IMG/VR virus record: IMGVR_UViG_3300047471_000250
Coordinates: 1-24,364 of that record
Reading direction: 5' to 3' (one strand)
Origin: a virus
DNA: 24,364 bases
Below the pieces are notes generated by a model. It did not search any database and was not told the DNA's origin. It saw nothing but the letters and a program-made list of their open reading frames with translations. Within the stretch, counting starts at the first letter, position 1, and every line of letters begins with the position of its first letter. The position numbers were made by a program, and so were the translations under genes. Shown here in pieces: positions 5,947-11,944 of the stretch.

Positions 5947-6505
5947 TCAGCGGTAACCCAAGCAGCTTCGAGAACTGACAGGCCACTGCCCCAGCAACCA
6001 AGCCTCCGAATAGCCCGACTGGCGGTACCCGGTTTCCGCCGCTGCCATCTGCTGCTCGGGTGAGAGCAGGGCTGCGTTGCCGACGAGGCCGTCCCAGCCA
6101 TAGGTCATTTGCAGCCCGCCGTAGTAGCCGTTCCCTGTGTTCGCGTTCCATGCTCCTTCTCCGTTATGTATGCAGGTCCAGAGGGCGTAATGCAGTCCAG
6201 AGCTCCCAGGCGGCGAACTCGGCACGGGACGCGCTGAGGCCGTTGCGACGAAAGATGTCGGCTGTGATGCGGAGTATGAGATCGCTCGCGCTCTCTCCTT
6301 GACTCGCTGGATAGCTGCGAGCCGCCTCGAGGCCGACACGTACAACAAACGGCGTCGATCCCTGCGAATCGCGTGCCGGCGGAGTTTCACGTCCGCCCGG
6401 ATCGTGTAGTGGTGCCTGATCGCCGGCACTCTTGGCGAGGTCGATGATGCGCTGATCGAAAGGCTGGTTGCTGCGGCTAGTAGGGTCAGGATTATGAGAG
6501 GCCAT
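5947..6505 (-). CDS. Secreted RPF-like transglycosylase (lysozyme fold), start codon out of frame
   Basis: About 185 aa. A signal-anchor (PLIILTLLAAATSLSISASS), a basic linker (about residues 30-95, with RRDRRRLLYVSASRRLAA) and a C-terminal domain: WTCIHNGEGAWNANTGNGYY, then GGLQMTYGWDGL and SPEQQMAAAETGYRQSGYSE. This is the resuscitation-promoting-factor/transglycosylase-like domain; E in NGEG is the expected catalytic acid that cuts glycan strands. No ATG, GTG or TTG stands in frame just before the signal. An ATG at 6503-6505 with AGGAAAGGGA upstream is one base out of phase; removing one G of ATGG gives M-P-L-I-I-L. Likely a 1-base insertion or assembly error. The interval is therefore not a multiple of three. 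Confidence 0.68.
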
Positions 6506-6710
6506 CTGAATACGATCCCTTTCCTTTCCTCGACAGCGCGTCCTCGGGAGTTTCCCGGCTTGCGTTTGCGTTCCGGTTCGGTTGCACCTCTGGCAGCTCG
6601 CGTCCCAGCCAATGCACCGGCCCCTGGCCTGAGTAGCAACCCATCTCTATCGTCATTAGGCCGTCGTAGTAGATGTTGTCGAGTGAACACCAGACGGTTG
6701 TGCCGCTCAT
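6492..6710 (-). CDS. 72-aa hypothetical protein
   Basis: 72 aa beginning MSGTTVWCSLDNIYYDGLMT and ending in a polar basic stretch (SRKGKGSYSDGLS). The first three residues come from the junction repeat. The last dozen codons overlap the 5' end of the RPF-like gene. No family recognised. Codon choice in the last 40 bases is less GC-rich, which may reflect the ribosome site of the next gene (AGGAAAGGGA). Confidence 0.5.
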   Translation of the reverse strand: MSGTTVWCSLDNIYYDGLMTIEMGCYSGQGPVHWLGRELPEVQPNRNANASRETPEDALSRKGKGSYSDGLS

Positions 6711-6734
6711 GTGTCCTCGCTCGGCGTACCAGCA
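6702..6734 (-). repeat. LAGTPSED / ATGAGCGGC junction repeat, copy 1
   Basis: 33 bases at the end of paralog B and the start of the 72-aa gene. 32 of 33 bases equal copy 3, and the ATGAGCGGC start of the following gene is included. Confidence 0.75.
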
Positions 6735-7210
6735 GGCCATTCCACGAACCTCTCGCCCAGCGCCTCATCTTGTGACAGGCAGCGTTCATAGTGGGCATCA
6801 CGCTCGGCAGCGGTCGGGAACTGCGAGTCACAGATCGAGCACTTCATCAGTACGTCGGTGTCCTCGCTCGGCGTACCGGCCAAAGCAGCGCGATCGTCAT
6901 GCAGGGCCTCGTCCCACGAATTCAGCGACACAGCGACGGCTGAGTCGCCTCCGGTGTTGTCGAGCCGCTGCGCCTTGTCGATCGCGGCGTACCAGAACTC
7001 TAGCGCGTCTCGTAGTTGCCTAGTCTCCTTGTCCGCCTTCTCCCATTGTGATATGGCATCAAGTCTTTCGTCGCGTAGCCGCTGTTTCTCCGCCACAAGC
7101 GCGTCCAGAGCATCCAGTCCTTCCTGAGCAGCGGGGCGCTCGAAGCGCCCATAGCGGATCAGTCCTAGCTGATTCAACACGCGGCGGATGGTGTCGGCCT
7201 GGCCGCTCAT
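6707..7210 (-). CDS. Coiled-coil protein, paralog B, with added zinc finger
   Basis: 167 aa. Starts MSGQADTIRRVLNQLGLIRY, has a long helix (VAEKQRLRDERLDAISQWEK) and at about residue 109 reads RAALAGTPSEDT, where its paralog at 7716-7988 ends. Here the frame continues with DVLMKCSICDSQFPTAA and AHYERC, a C-x2-C-x12-H-x3-C zinc finger, and ends again with AGTPSEDT. So a zinc-finger segment has been joined through a second copy of the repeat. Function unknown; the finger could bind DNA or protein. ATG start in an ATGA overlap; its stop overlaps the next ATG in the same way. Confidence 0.65.
   Translation of the reverse strand: MSGQADTIRRVLNQLGLIRYGRFERPAAQEGLDALDALVAEKQRLRDERLDAISQWEKADKETRQLRDALEFWYAAIDKAQRLDNTGGDSAVAVSLNSWDEALHDDRAALAGTPSEDTDVLMKCSICDSQFPTAAERDAHYERCLSQDEALGERFVEWPAGTPSEDT
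6858..6892 (-). repeat. LAGTPSED repeat, copy 2 (internal)
   Basis: 35 bases inside the paralog B gene encoding RAALAGTPSEDT, at the point where the paralog A protein ends. It matches copy 4 at 34 of 35 bases and marks the fusion point before the zinc finger. Confidence 0.75.
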
Positions 7211-7234
7211 GTGTCCTCGCTCGGCGTACCGGCA
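7202..7234 (-). repeat. LAGTPSED / ATGAGCGGC junction repeat, copy 3
   Basis: 33 bases spanning the 3' end of the GNAT-like gene and the first codons of the next gene (M-S-G). It matches copy 1 (6702-6734) at 32 of 33 bases, including the ATGA overlap. Confidence 0.75.
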
Positions 7235-7719
7235 AGATCGAACTGCTTGTGAAGGAGCGTCTTTTTGTCGTCCGCCGAACGACCGATGACATTCCAGCCG
7301 GCCATCTTGAAGCAGTAGCCGGGGTTTGCCGAGACGACCCTCTTATCCCAGACGTAGGTGAGCATCCCGTCCGGGCCGCAGCCACGGTCTAGCTCTCTGA
7401 GTTCTAGTTCGGCGCGAAGGATGAGCAGACTCGACCGCACATTCCCGGTATTGCGGAAGATCGTGCAAGTCCAACCGTCCAAGCCATTCATGGCCTTTAA
7501 GCCGCTGGCGGGATGTGGACGCCACCAACCGAACAGCGCGCGACCATCCCCCGAGAGCAGGTTCAGCGTCTCGCCGGGGGGCATCCATTGGAGCGAGCCG
7601 ACCTTGCGTCGGCTGTAATGCTCGTCGGCAAGAGCAGCCCCTCGCGGATCGAACTTGTGGATCCGTTCCCACTCATCGGCAGGGATAGGAAGGCACGTCT
7701 GTTGGCCCACTGCGATCAT
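7207..7719 (-). CDS. GNAT-like protein of the phage HYSRR/NPGYCF type
   Basis: 170 aa. Motifs in order: ALADEHYSRRKVGSLQWMPP (29-48), LLSGDGRALFGWW, GWTCTIFRNTGNVRSSLLIL (81-100), MLTYVWDKRVVSANPGYCFK and MAGWNVIGRS. The FRNxGxxxSS segment sits where GNAT enzymes bind acetyl-CoA, and the TYV...NPGYCFKMAGW ending parallels TYT...AGW in the XF1762-like gene at 9098-9616. The family recurs in phages, often unnamed. The last ten codons, DLAGTPSEDT, are the shared repeat (copy 3) and are probably an added tail rather than part of the fold. ATG in an ATGA overlap. Confidence 0.62.
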   Translation of the reverse strand: MIAVGQQTCLPIPADEWERIHKFDPRGAALADEHYSRRKVGSLQWMPPGETLNLLSGDGRALFGWWRPHPASGLKAMNGLDGWTCTIFRNTGNVRSSLLILRAELELRELDRGCGPDGMLTYVWDKRVVSANPGYCFKMAGWNVIGRSADDKKTLLHKQFDLAGTPSEDT

Positions 7720-7988
7720 CCGGTGGCCTCGCTCGGCGTACCGGCCAAAGCAGCGCGCGCGATGTCCTTCATGGCTCCCGCGATCTGACCTCCATACCGC
7801 ACCTCGACGCGTCCTGCTGCGTCGATCTGTTCCAGCGCGTCGCGTAGTTGTTGGTTCTCCGCCACAAGCTCCGGGATCGCCAGTAACACATCGACAGCTT
7901 CCTCCGCTTCCTGTGGCGTAAATCTCCGCAGCGAACAGATAGCCGAGAGGCGGTCAGCTTCAAGGATGGTGTCGGCGTGGCCGCTCAT
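7716..7988 (-). CDS. 90-aa coiled-coil protein, paralog A (MSGHADTI...LAGTPSEATG)
   Basis: 90 aa. It starts MSGHADTILEADRLSAICSL, has a central helix PELVAENQQLRDALEQIDAA with coiled-coil heptads, and ends IARAALAGTPSEATG. The protein at 6707-7210 starts MSGQADTI, has the same QxLRD-type helix and contains AALAGTPSEDT, so the two are paralogs from a duplication. The first 25 bases of both genes match at 24 positions. Function unknown; coiled-coil phage proteins of this shape are common in early regions. The ATG start is in an ATGA overlap with copy B of the methyltransferase end. Confidence 0.62.
   Translation of the reverse strand: MSGHADTILEADRLSAICSLRRFTPQEAEEAVDVLLAIPELVAENQQLRDALEQIDAAGRVEVRYGGQIAGAMKDIARAALAGTPSEATG
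7723..7757 (-). repeat. LAGTPSE repeat, copy 4
   Basis: 35 bases at the 3' end of the 90-aa gene, encoding RAALAGTPSEAT. It matches copy 2 (6858-6892) at 34 of 35 bases. Confidence 0.75.
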
Positions 7989-8042
7989 GCGGGCACCCGG
8001 CCTGCGCTGCGAGCCATGTCGAGCAACAGGGTCACCAACGCT
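7985..8042 (-). repeat. Copy B of the methyltransferase-like 3' end
   Basis: Encodes ALVTLLLDMARSAGRVPA and a TGA that overlaps the next gene's ATG (7988) as ATGA, the junction type used across the operon. It is in a different frame from the long methyltransferase ORF. It looks like the original gene end, now separated from its body by about 360 bases holding the plus-strand gene. Confidence 0.6.
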
Positions 8043-8997
8043 CACCGTTTCCGTCGGGATAGCCAAAGAGGCTAGTCGCCTCGTCATTCTCATAGACGTG
8101 GAGAACCGGGGCCGTGGAGGGGAGGAAAGTGTCACCGTCCCTACCCTCGCAATCGGCCCCGGAAGATGGTAGTGTCGCAGGTGTCACCGTCCCATAGGAG
8201 GAAACATGCCCCGTACCATCCTCATCCACCTGAACGTCGAAGTCCCCGAAAGTAGGATCACCGCCGACGAGATCGGTGACTTCGTTCTCGGCGCGCTCGA
8301 AGTCGGGTTGGAAGGCGCCCCCGGATCGCTCGCCTCCGGCAACACTCTTGAGATCAGAAATCTCAAGGTGTGCTGCGCGCTGGTAGACGAAGTCTAAGCC
8401 TGTACCCGTCGCGTTCCGCGCCATGTCGAGTAGGACGTCGCGGAACGCTGGCGGCGTCGGCATAGTCAGACGTTTACGCTCAGTCTCCGACGGCCCGAAT
8501 AATGGGTTCTTTACCGTAGGCGCGTACCTTCGGGGGAGAATGATGCCTGGGCCTTCGCCCCATTTCATAGCCGGCGGATCGGTGCCCACGCAGTAGAGCC
8601 ATGTTGGCTTCTTTAGAGTGTGTCCATACCAGCCCTGGTCGATCCAGCATGACCATCCCCCATCGTCAAGGGTCCCCACCCATCCACCTCCGCGGGTCGG
8701 TATAGGGAGACCGAAGGTTCGGAAGGCCGCTGAGTGGGCGGGATGCTCGAGGACGCCACCCCATTTCCGTACCGCGTTGAGTGCGGCCTCGAAGCAGCCC
8801 CCATCGTCCCCCCGCTTGTAGCCGTAACGTGTCTCAATCATTCCTGCGAGGATGCTCCACCGGGCGCAGGGCGGGTGTGCGACGACCGGCCACGGCCCCG
8901 CATACAACCGCGCATCACGCTCCTCATCCCAAGGGTCTACGTCGGGGAGGCCGTAGTAGACGCCGTTGGTTTCGACGTAGAGGGCGGCGACGGTCAC
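8032..8997 (-). CDS. Degenerate DNA methyltransferase-like protein with altered C-terminus
   Basis: 321 codons from the GTG at 8997. The core (about residues 1-200) has VVAHPPCARWSILAG (38-52), a P-P-C motif like motif IV of cytosine-5 methyltransferases, and GGVLEHPAHSAAFRTFG (80-96), in the place of motif VI. Later come WSCWIDQGWYGHTLKKPTWL and GPSETERKRLTMPTPPAFRD. No clear glycine-rich SAM motif I is visible, so activity is uncertain. After VLLDMARNATG (188-198) the frame runs antisense through the plus-strand gene at 8206-8397 and stops at 8032. That last third is probably not native: a second copy of the natural-looking end, LLLDMARSAGRVPA and a stop, lies at 7985-8042 in another frame. 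Confidence 0.55.
   Translation of the reverse strand: MTVAALYVETNGVYYGLPDVDPWDEERDARLYAGPWPVVAHPPCARWSILAGMIETRYGYKRGDDGGCFEAALNAVRKWGGVLEHPAHSAAFRTFGLPIPTRGGGWVGTLDDGGWSCWIDQGWYGHTLKKPTWLYCVGTDPPAMKWGEGPGIILPRRYAPTVKNPLFGPSETERKRLTMPTPPAFRDVLLDMARNATGTGLDFVYQRAAHLEISDLKSVAGGERSGGAFQPDFERAENEVTDLVGGDPTFGDFDVQVDEDGTGHVSSYGTVTPATLPSSGADCEGRDGDTFLPSTAPVLHVYENDEATSLFGYPDGNGERW
8129..8193 (+). repeat. Duplicated 13-base element upstream of the plus-strand gene
   Basis: GTGTCACCGTCCC occurs twice, at 8129-8141 and 8181-8193, 52 bases apart, the second ending just before the AGGAGG ribosome site. Between them is a weak promoter-like pair (TCGCAA at 8147-8152, TAGTGT at 8170-8175, 17-base spacer). 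A repeated element flanking a promoter suggests a regulator-binding site, but the match to a promoter consensus is poor. Confidence 0.4.
8206..8397 (+). CDS. Plus-strand small conserved-type phage protein (moron candidate)
   Basis: 63 aa, the only convincing plus-strand gene in the window. AGGAGG (8196-8201) lies four bases before the ATG. The product MPRTILIHLNVEVPESRITA, then VLGALEVGLEGAPG and NTLEIRNLKVCCALVDEV, is like small proteins common in actinobacteriophages in which an N-terminal strand, an ALEVG helix and a C-terminal strand form a compact alpha/beta fold; function unknown. It lies inside the 3' part of the methyltransferase-like frame on the other strand and is bracketed by two diverged copies of that gene's end. 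It must have its own promoter; only a weak candidate is visible. Confidence 0.68.
   Translation: MPRTILIHLNVEVPESRITADEIGDFVLGALEVGLEGAPGSLASGNTLEIRNLKVCCALVDEV
8398..8452 (-). repeat. Copy A of the methyltransferase-like 3' end
   Basis: Encodes AFRDVLLDMARNATGTG in the gene's frame. It shares the 11-base core CTCGACATGGC, the AGCGTT start and the codon phase with copy B at 7985-8042. It directly abuts the stop codon of the plus-strand gene (8395-8397). Confidence 0.6.
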
Positions 8998-9101
8998 GCG
9001 ATCCACCCCACCAACAGCACGATCCCGATCAGGGTGAGGATGGCGACGCCGAGGACGGCGGCCCAGGCGCCTGCGAGGAGCCAATCAAACTGGCGGCTCA
9101 C
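8994..9101 (-). CDS. 35-aa membrane peptide
   Basis: 35 aa from the GTG at 9101, in a GTGA overlap. Almost all of it is one hydrophobic helix (GAWAAVLGVAILTLIGIVLL) after a polar start MSRQFDWLL. Its stop overlaps the methyltransferase-like gene start as GTGA. The ORF is short, but the exact double coupling supports it. Confidence 0.55.
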   Translation of the reverse strand: MSRQFDWLLAGAWAAVLGVAILTLIGIVLLVGWIA

Positions 9102-9616
9102 GATAGAACCTCTGCGAACAAACCAATGCCAGGAAGTTCCGCCTGTACCGGATCACGGAAACGAACCGACCACCTCGTCTTAGCCTCGTCATGATGCGGA
9201 CGCGTCACGGCGGGAGTTCTGCTTCCATTGTGTGTCCACCAAGATTGGATGCCGTCCTTGTCTCGGTTCCAGCCTGCCGCGCGCAGCGATGCTCCCCCTT
9301 CGCTTTCGAGCGTGTAGGTAAGGATTAGGGAGGCGCCCATCTCTCGTGCGACACGAGCGGAGGCGCCGTAAAGAAACGAGCAAGCGTTTCGTGTTCCATC
9401 GCTCGCCAGTCGGATGACTTCTACTGTCTGTCCGTCATCGTTGTTGCGGTTCGTCGGCCGACCGCAGATAGCGGCTGCCACGATTTGTCCTTCCTGTGTT
9501 GCCCCGAGGCAGTACCAAGCGAATCCGCCAGGAAGAGGTGCGTGGTGCCGATGCCACATGCGGACGCATTCATTGGCCTTCGGGAAAGTGAGGGGAACTA
9601 CGCGGAGACTGCTCAC
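9098..9616 (-). CDS. XF1762-like GNAT-fold protein
   Basis: 172 aa from the GTG at 9616. The order VVPLTFPKANECVRMWHRHH, GFAWYCLGATQEGQIVAAAI with CGRPTNRNN, VEVIRLASDGTRNACSFLYG and ASLILTYTLESEGGASLRAA followed by GW is the pattern of the XF1762 group, phage and prophage proteins with an acetyltransferase-like (GNAT) fold. The GTRNACS segment corresponds to the acetyl-CoA-binding loop, and TYT...GASLRAAGW is the conserved end. The substrate is unknown. A second GNAT-like gene lies at 7207-7719. An upstream extension of the frame is the shadow of the neighbouring gene. Confidence 0.7.
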   Translation of the reverse strand: MSSLRVVPLTFPKANECVRMWHRHHAPLPGGFAWYCLGATQEGQIVAAAICGRPTNRNNDDGQTVEVIRLASDGTRNACSFLYGASARVAREMGASLILTYTLESEGGASLRAAGWNRDKDGIQSWWTHNGSRTPAVTRPHHDEAKTRWSVRFRDPVQAELPGIGLFAEVLS

Positions 9617-9783
9617 TCTTCGCTCGTTTCCTCGATCGGTGGCGCATAGTCGGAGAGGATGAAGCGCACTAGCTCGCGCAGGCTCATGCCGTCCGCCAGC
9701 GCGTAGCCAAGTAGCCGCTGCGCGACGACCGGGTTCACGCCGAGACGCGAGAGGTGCGTGAGCGCCCGATCGTCGGCGCTCAT
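9613..9783 (-). CDS. 56-aa helical hypothetical protein
   Basis: 56 aa: SADDRALTHLSRLGVNPVVA and MSLRELVRFILSDYAPP suggest a compact three-helix domain with an HTH-like spacing, but no family could be assigned. The ATG at 9783 lies in an ATGA overlap, and its TGA overlaps the GTG of the next gene. Confidence 0.55.
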   Translation of the reverse strand: MSADDRALTHLSRLGVNPVVAQRLLGYALADGMSLRELVRFILSDYAPPIEETSEE

Positions 9784-9902
9784 TCGTCGTCCCAGACTTC
9801 GTCCAAGAACGCCTCATGGCAAGCGTCGGTCACGTCCACCCACATGGCGACGAGCATCGAGACGAGGAGGGCGAGGATGAGGAGGCCGATGGCGAGGTTC
9901 AT
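9780..9902 (-). CDS. 40-aa single-pass membrane protein
   Basis: 40 aa: a membrane segment right at the N-terminus (MNLAIGLLILALLVSMLVAM) followed by an acidic tail (DACHEAFLDEVWDDE). ATGA overlaps on both sides fix the ends. Tiny early membrane proteins of this design may alter the host membrane or exclude other phages, but nothing in the sequence shows the role. Confidence 0.6.
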   Translation of the reverse strand: MNLAIGLLILALLVSMLVAMWVDVTDACHEAFLDEVWDDE

Positions 9903-10852
9903 TCCGCCGCCTGGAGCTTCGACAACCGATCGATCAACTGGTGGGCCTCACCCTTCGACAACGTCTTGGACAGCGGCCCCCAGTGGAGTTTCCCTGGAAG
10001 CGTGGACTCGGAGGTCCCCGAAGCCACATCTATTTCATCACGGGCATCGGGCAACGCAGCCGCGAGATCGTCCGGGTCTACATCGCGCATCAGACCGACA
10101 GAGTGATAGAGCTGCTCCGTCGTGATCTTCCCCGCGTCCCGCAGTTCCACGACGAGCAGGTTCAGCTTCGTCGACGCAGCCTTGGTCGGTGTTTCGCCGG
10201 ATGTGTGGCTCTCCTTGAAGATGTCTTCGAACGTCTCGCCCGGCAACTCAGTCTTCTGAGCTGCGCGCTTCTTGGGTTCGTCGCGCGGCATCTCCTCCGC
10301 CGGCGTCGGATTGAACCCGGCCAACTGCATCACGAACCCCAATGGCTGACGCAGCGCCTTCGACGTCGCCCTGGTCTGCGCCATCGACCGGAGCGCGTAG
10401 TCGTCGCGAGGGGAAAGTTTCTGTCCATTCTTTCCAGTGGGCTCCCATGACCACTGGTTCTCGTCGCGCGTGCATTGAGACTCCGCAGCGCCGACGACCT
10501 CGCCAGACCTCGTATGAGCCTCTACTCGAGCTTCCCAGCCGAACTCGCGGTCATCGCGCATGAGCTGGCGCGTCCACACACAGACGGGGAACACACCAAG
10601 CATCGAACCGAGTAGCGTCCATCCTTCTACGCGGACGTGCTCGCTGGGGCCGATCTTGACGCTGAGTTTTTGTTTGCGGATGACGTCGACGAGCGGGATG
10701 GCTGCTGCTCGAGCCGCCTCTACAACCCCGGCGGGGTCGTTGGTGCCGAACAGCGAGACGGTGGTGGGTGGCTGGTAGGGGACGAGTTCACCCGTGCCGC
10801 CGTCAAACGATGCGCCGGGTTCGATGATTTTGCTTTGGACGAGGTCGGTCAT
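9899..10852 (-). CDS. Probable ssDNA annealing / recombination protein
   Basis: 317 aa. The middle of the protein (residues 60-180) has a conserved-looking core: HVRVEGWTLLGSMLGVFPVC, then a strand with EARVEAHTRSGEVVGAAESQ, then the motif DYALRSMAQTRATSKALRQP followed by LAGFNPTPAEEMP. This SMAQTRA-type helix with a downstream AEEM resembles the one found in phage and plasmid annealing-type proteins (Rad52/RecT/ERF superfamily), which pair single strands. The C-terminal third is a charged linker plus small helices. An Hjc-type resolvase and a RecA-fold ATPase lie further along the same operon, which fits recombination. The family call is by motif only. Confidence 0.5.
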   Translation of the reverse strand: MTDLVQSKIIEPGASFDGGTGELVPYQPPTTVSLFGTNDPAGVVEAARAAAIPLVDVIRKQKLSVKIGPSEHVRVEGWTLLGSMLGVFPVCVWTRQLMRDDREFGWEARVEAHTRSGEVVGAAESQCTRDENQWSWEPTGKNGQKLSPRDDYALRSMAQTRATSKALRQPLGFVMQLAGFNPTPAEEMPRDEPKKRAAQKTELPGETFEDIFKESHTSGETPTKAASTKLNLLVVELRDAGKITTEQLYHSVGLMRDVDPDDLAAALPDARDEIDVASGTSESTLPGKLHWGPLSKTLSKGEAHQLIDRLSKLQAAE

Positions 10853-11058
10853 CTCTTCTCCACCGTCCCGATCTGAAAGCCATTAGGCAAAGCGAGACTG
10901 AGCACTTCGGAGTCGGCGAACATCTCGAGGTAAAGTCTTCCTGCGCTGCCGACCTCCAAATCCAGGATCAGTCGGCTGACGTATGTCTTGTCGATTCCAG
11001 CCTTGTCGAGCAAAGAATCGAATAACGGTCCGGTGTCCATTACGACGAACTTAGTCAT
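10849..11058 (-). CDS. 69-aa hypothetical protein
   Basis: 69 aa, alternating short strands and helices (VVMDTGPLFDSLLDKAG, SRLILDLEVGSAGRLYLEMF). It starts at the ATG of an ATGA overlap and ends by ATGA coupling to the recombination-type gene. No motif recognised. A longer open frame upstream is the shadow of the zinc-finger gene and was not used. Confidence 0.55.
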   Translation of the reverse strand: MTKFVVMDTGPLFDSLLDKAGIDKTYVSRLILDLEVGSAGRLYLEMFADSEVLSLALPNGFQIGTVEKR

Positions 11059-11204
11059 GCTGCCACCTTCTTCCTGCGGCGTTGGCGCTTCGCGCAAGCC
11101 GCAACATTGCCGCAGTAGTAGAGATTCGTGAAGCGGCTGTAGACACGCTGAACCGGCAACGGCGAGAGGCGCTTGCCGCAGCGGGCACACGTCTTGGCTT
11201 TCAT
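11055..11204 (-). CDS. 49-aa zinc-finger protein
   Basis: 49 aa. CARCGKRLS and YYCGNVAACAKR provide four cysteines (C-x2-C and C-x5-C) of a probable zinc site, and the C-terminus is strongly basic (KRQRRRKKVAA), suited to nucleic-acid binding. ATGA overlaps at both ends. Too short for family assignment by eye. Confidence 0.6.
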   Translation of the reverse strand: MKAKTCARCGKRLSPLPVQRVYSRFTNLYYCGNVAACAKRQRRRKKVAA

Positions 11205-11452
11205 GCCGTCGCCGCCCATGCGTTCAGCTTGTCGGCTTTCGCCTCAGCCATAGCCTGACGATCGGCGTCCGTAATCTTCTTGAAGCGGTTGCCGTGATTC
11301 TGGCCGTCGACCGCGTAGACGACGCGGTAGCAGTAACCGCGATCGAGAACGTAGTAGCTGGTGGGTGCTTCCTTGCTGCCAGCCGTGTAGAGGCCGGTGG
11401 ACGGTTTGATCTTGTAGCCGGTTGTGCTGCGGACTACGAAGCGGTCACGCAT
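11201..11452 (-). CDS. 83-aa hypothetical protein
   Basis: 83 aa from the ATG at 11452, chosen because AGGAG stands seven bases upstream; a longer ATG at 11467 would add five residues. The body is beta-rich with many tyrosines (YYVLDRGYCYRVVYAVDG) and a charged C-terminal helix (DADRQAMAEAKADKLNAWA). I do not recognise a family. It is coupled by ATGA to the following zinc-finger gene. Confidence 0.6.
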   Translation of the reverse strand: MRDRFVVRSTTGYKIKPSTGLYTAGSKEAPTSYYVLDRGYCYRVVYAVDGQNHGNRFKKITDADRQAMAEAKADKLNAWAATA

Positions 11453-11795
11453 TGAGCCACTCCTCATCCATCAACAGCCACGGCTGGAACCTCTGAGACC
11501 ATGCCCGGTGCGCCCGCATGAACGCGGCTCGTAGTTCGGGGTCGGACGGCTGCTCGCCACCAACGGCAGCCGAGACGGAGGACTGCGAATCCAGCGTCGC
11601 CTGTGGTTCCGACCCCGAAGGCGGCTTAGGCTTGCTCGATTCGGGTGTCTCCGCCCCGGCATGGGGGTCTATGGCACACACGACTTCTGGCGGTCGTGTC
11701 AGGCCGGGATTGAAGGCACCCGAATCCAACAAACCACACTCAGGACAGGGGCTGGCAAGGGTCGGCTGCTCACGGCCACAGCGAGGACAAGTCAC
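11445..11795 (-). CDS. Zinc-ribbon protein with disordered linker
   Basis: 116 aa. MTCPRCGREQPTLASPCPEC is a textbook CxxC...CxxC zinc ribbon at the N-terminus. A proline-, serine- and glutamate-rich linker (residues 45-80) follows, then a C-terminal helix with PELRAAFMRAHRAWSQRF. The ribbon may bind nucleic acid or a host protein; nothing shows which. GTG start in a GTGA overlap. The stop lies 8 bases inside the next gene. Confidence 0.62.
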   Translation of the reverse strand: MTCPRCGREQPTLASPCPECGLLDSGAFNPGLTRPPEVVCAIDPHAGAETPESSKPKPPSGSEPQATLDSQSSVSAAVGGEQPSDPELRAAFMRAHRAWSQRFQPWLLMDEEWLNA

Positions 11796-11944
11796 GGCTT
11801 GTCCTTGAACAGCTTCTCATAGGTGTCAGGATCGACGATGCCTACGGAAAGGACGGTGTCGATGAACATGGCAACTCCTACAAGTGCGGCTCGCAGTTCG
11901 TCGCGTTCCTTTGTGAGCTGTTCGATCATGGTCTCGTCGGTCAT
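11792..11944 (-). CDS. 50-aa helical hypothetical protein
   Basis: 50 aa with a charged N-terminal helix (ETMIEQLTKERDELRAALVG), a short hydrophobic stretch (AMFIDTVLSVGIV) and a polar end (DPDTYEKLFKDKP). The pattern of a short coiled coil is common in phage accessory proteins. Coupled by ATGA upstream and GTGA downstream. No family recognised. Confidence 0.55.
   Translation of the reverse strand: MTDETMIEQLTKERDELRAALVGVAMFIDTVLSVGIVDPDTYEKLFKDKP

Noticed and set aside
6164-6505. Minus-strand frame starting at the ATG at 6505 (MASHNPDPTS...)
   Set aside because: It has the start codon, but the other frame carries an intact signal peptide, linker and transglycosylase domain; this one ends without a recognisable domain.
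8032-8397. Last third of the methyltransferase-like frame as a genuine domain
   Set aside because: It is the in-phase antisense of the plus-strand gene and its leader, and the likely true gene end exists separately at 7985-8042.
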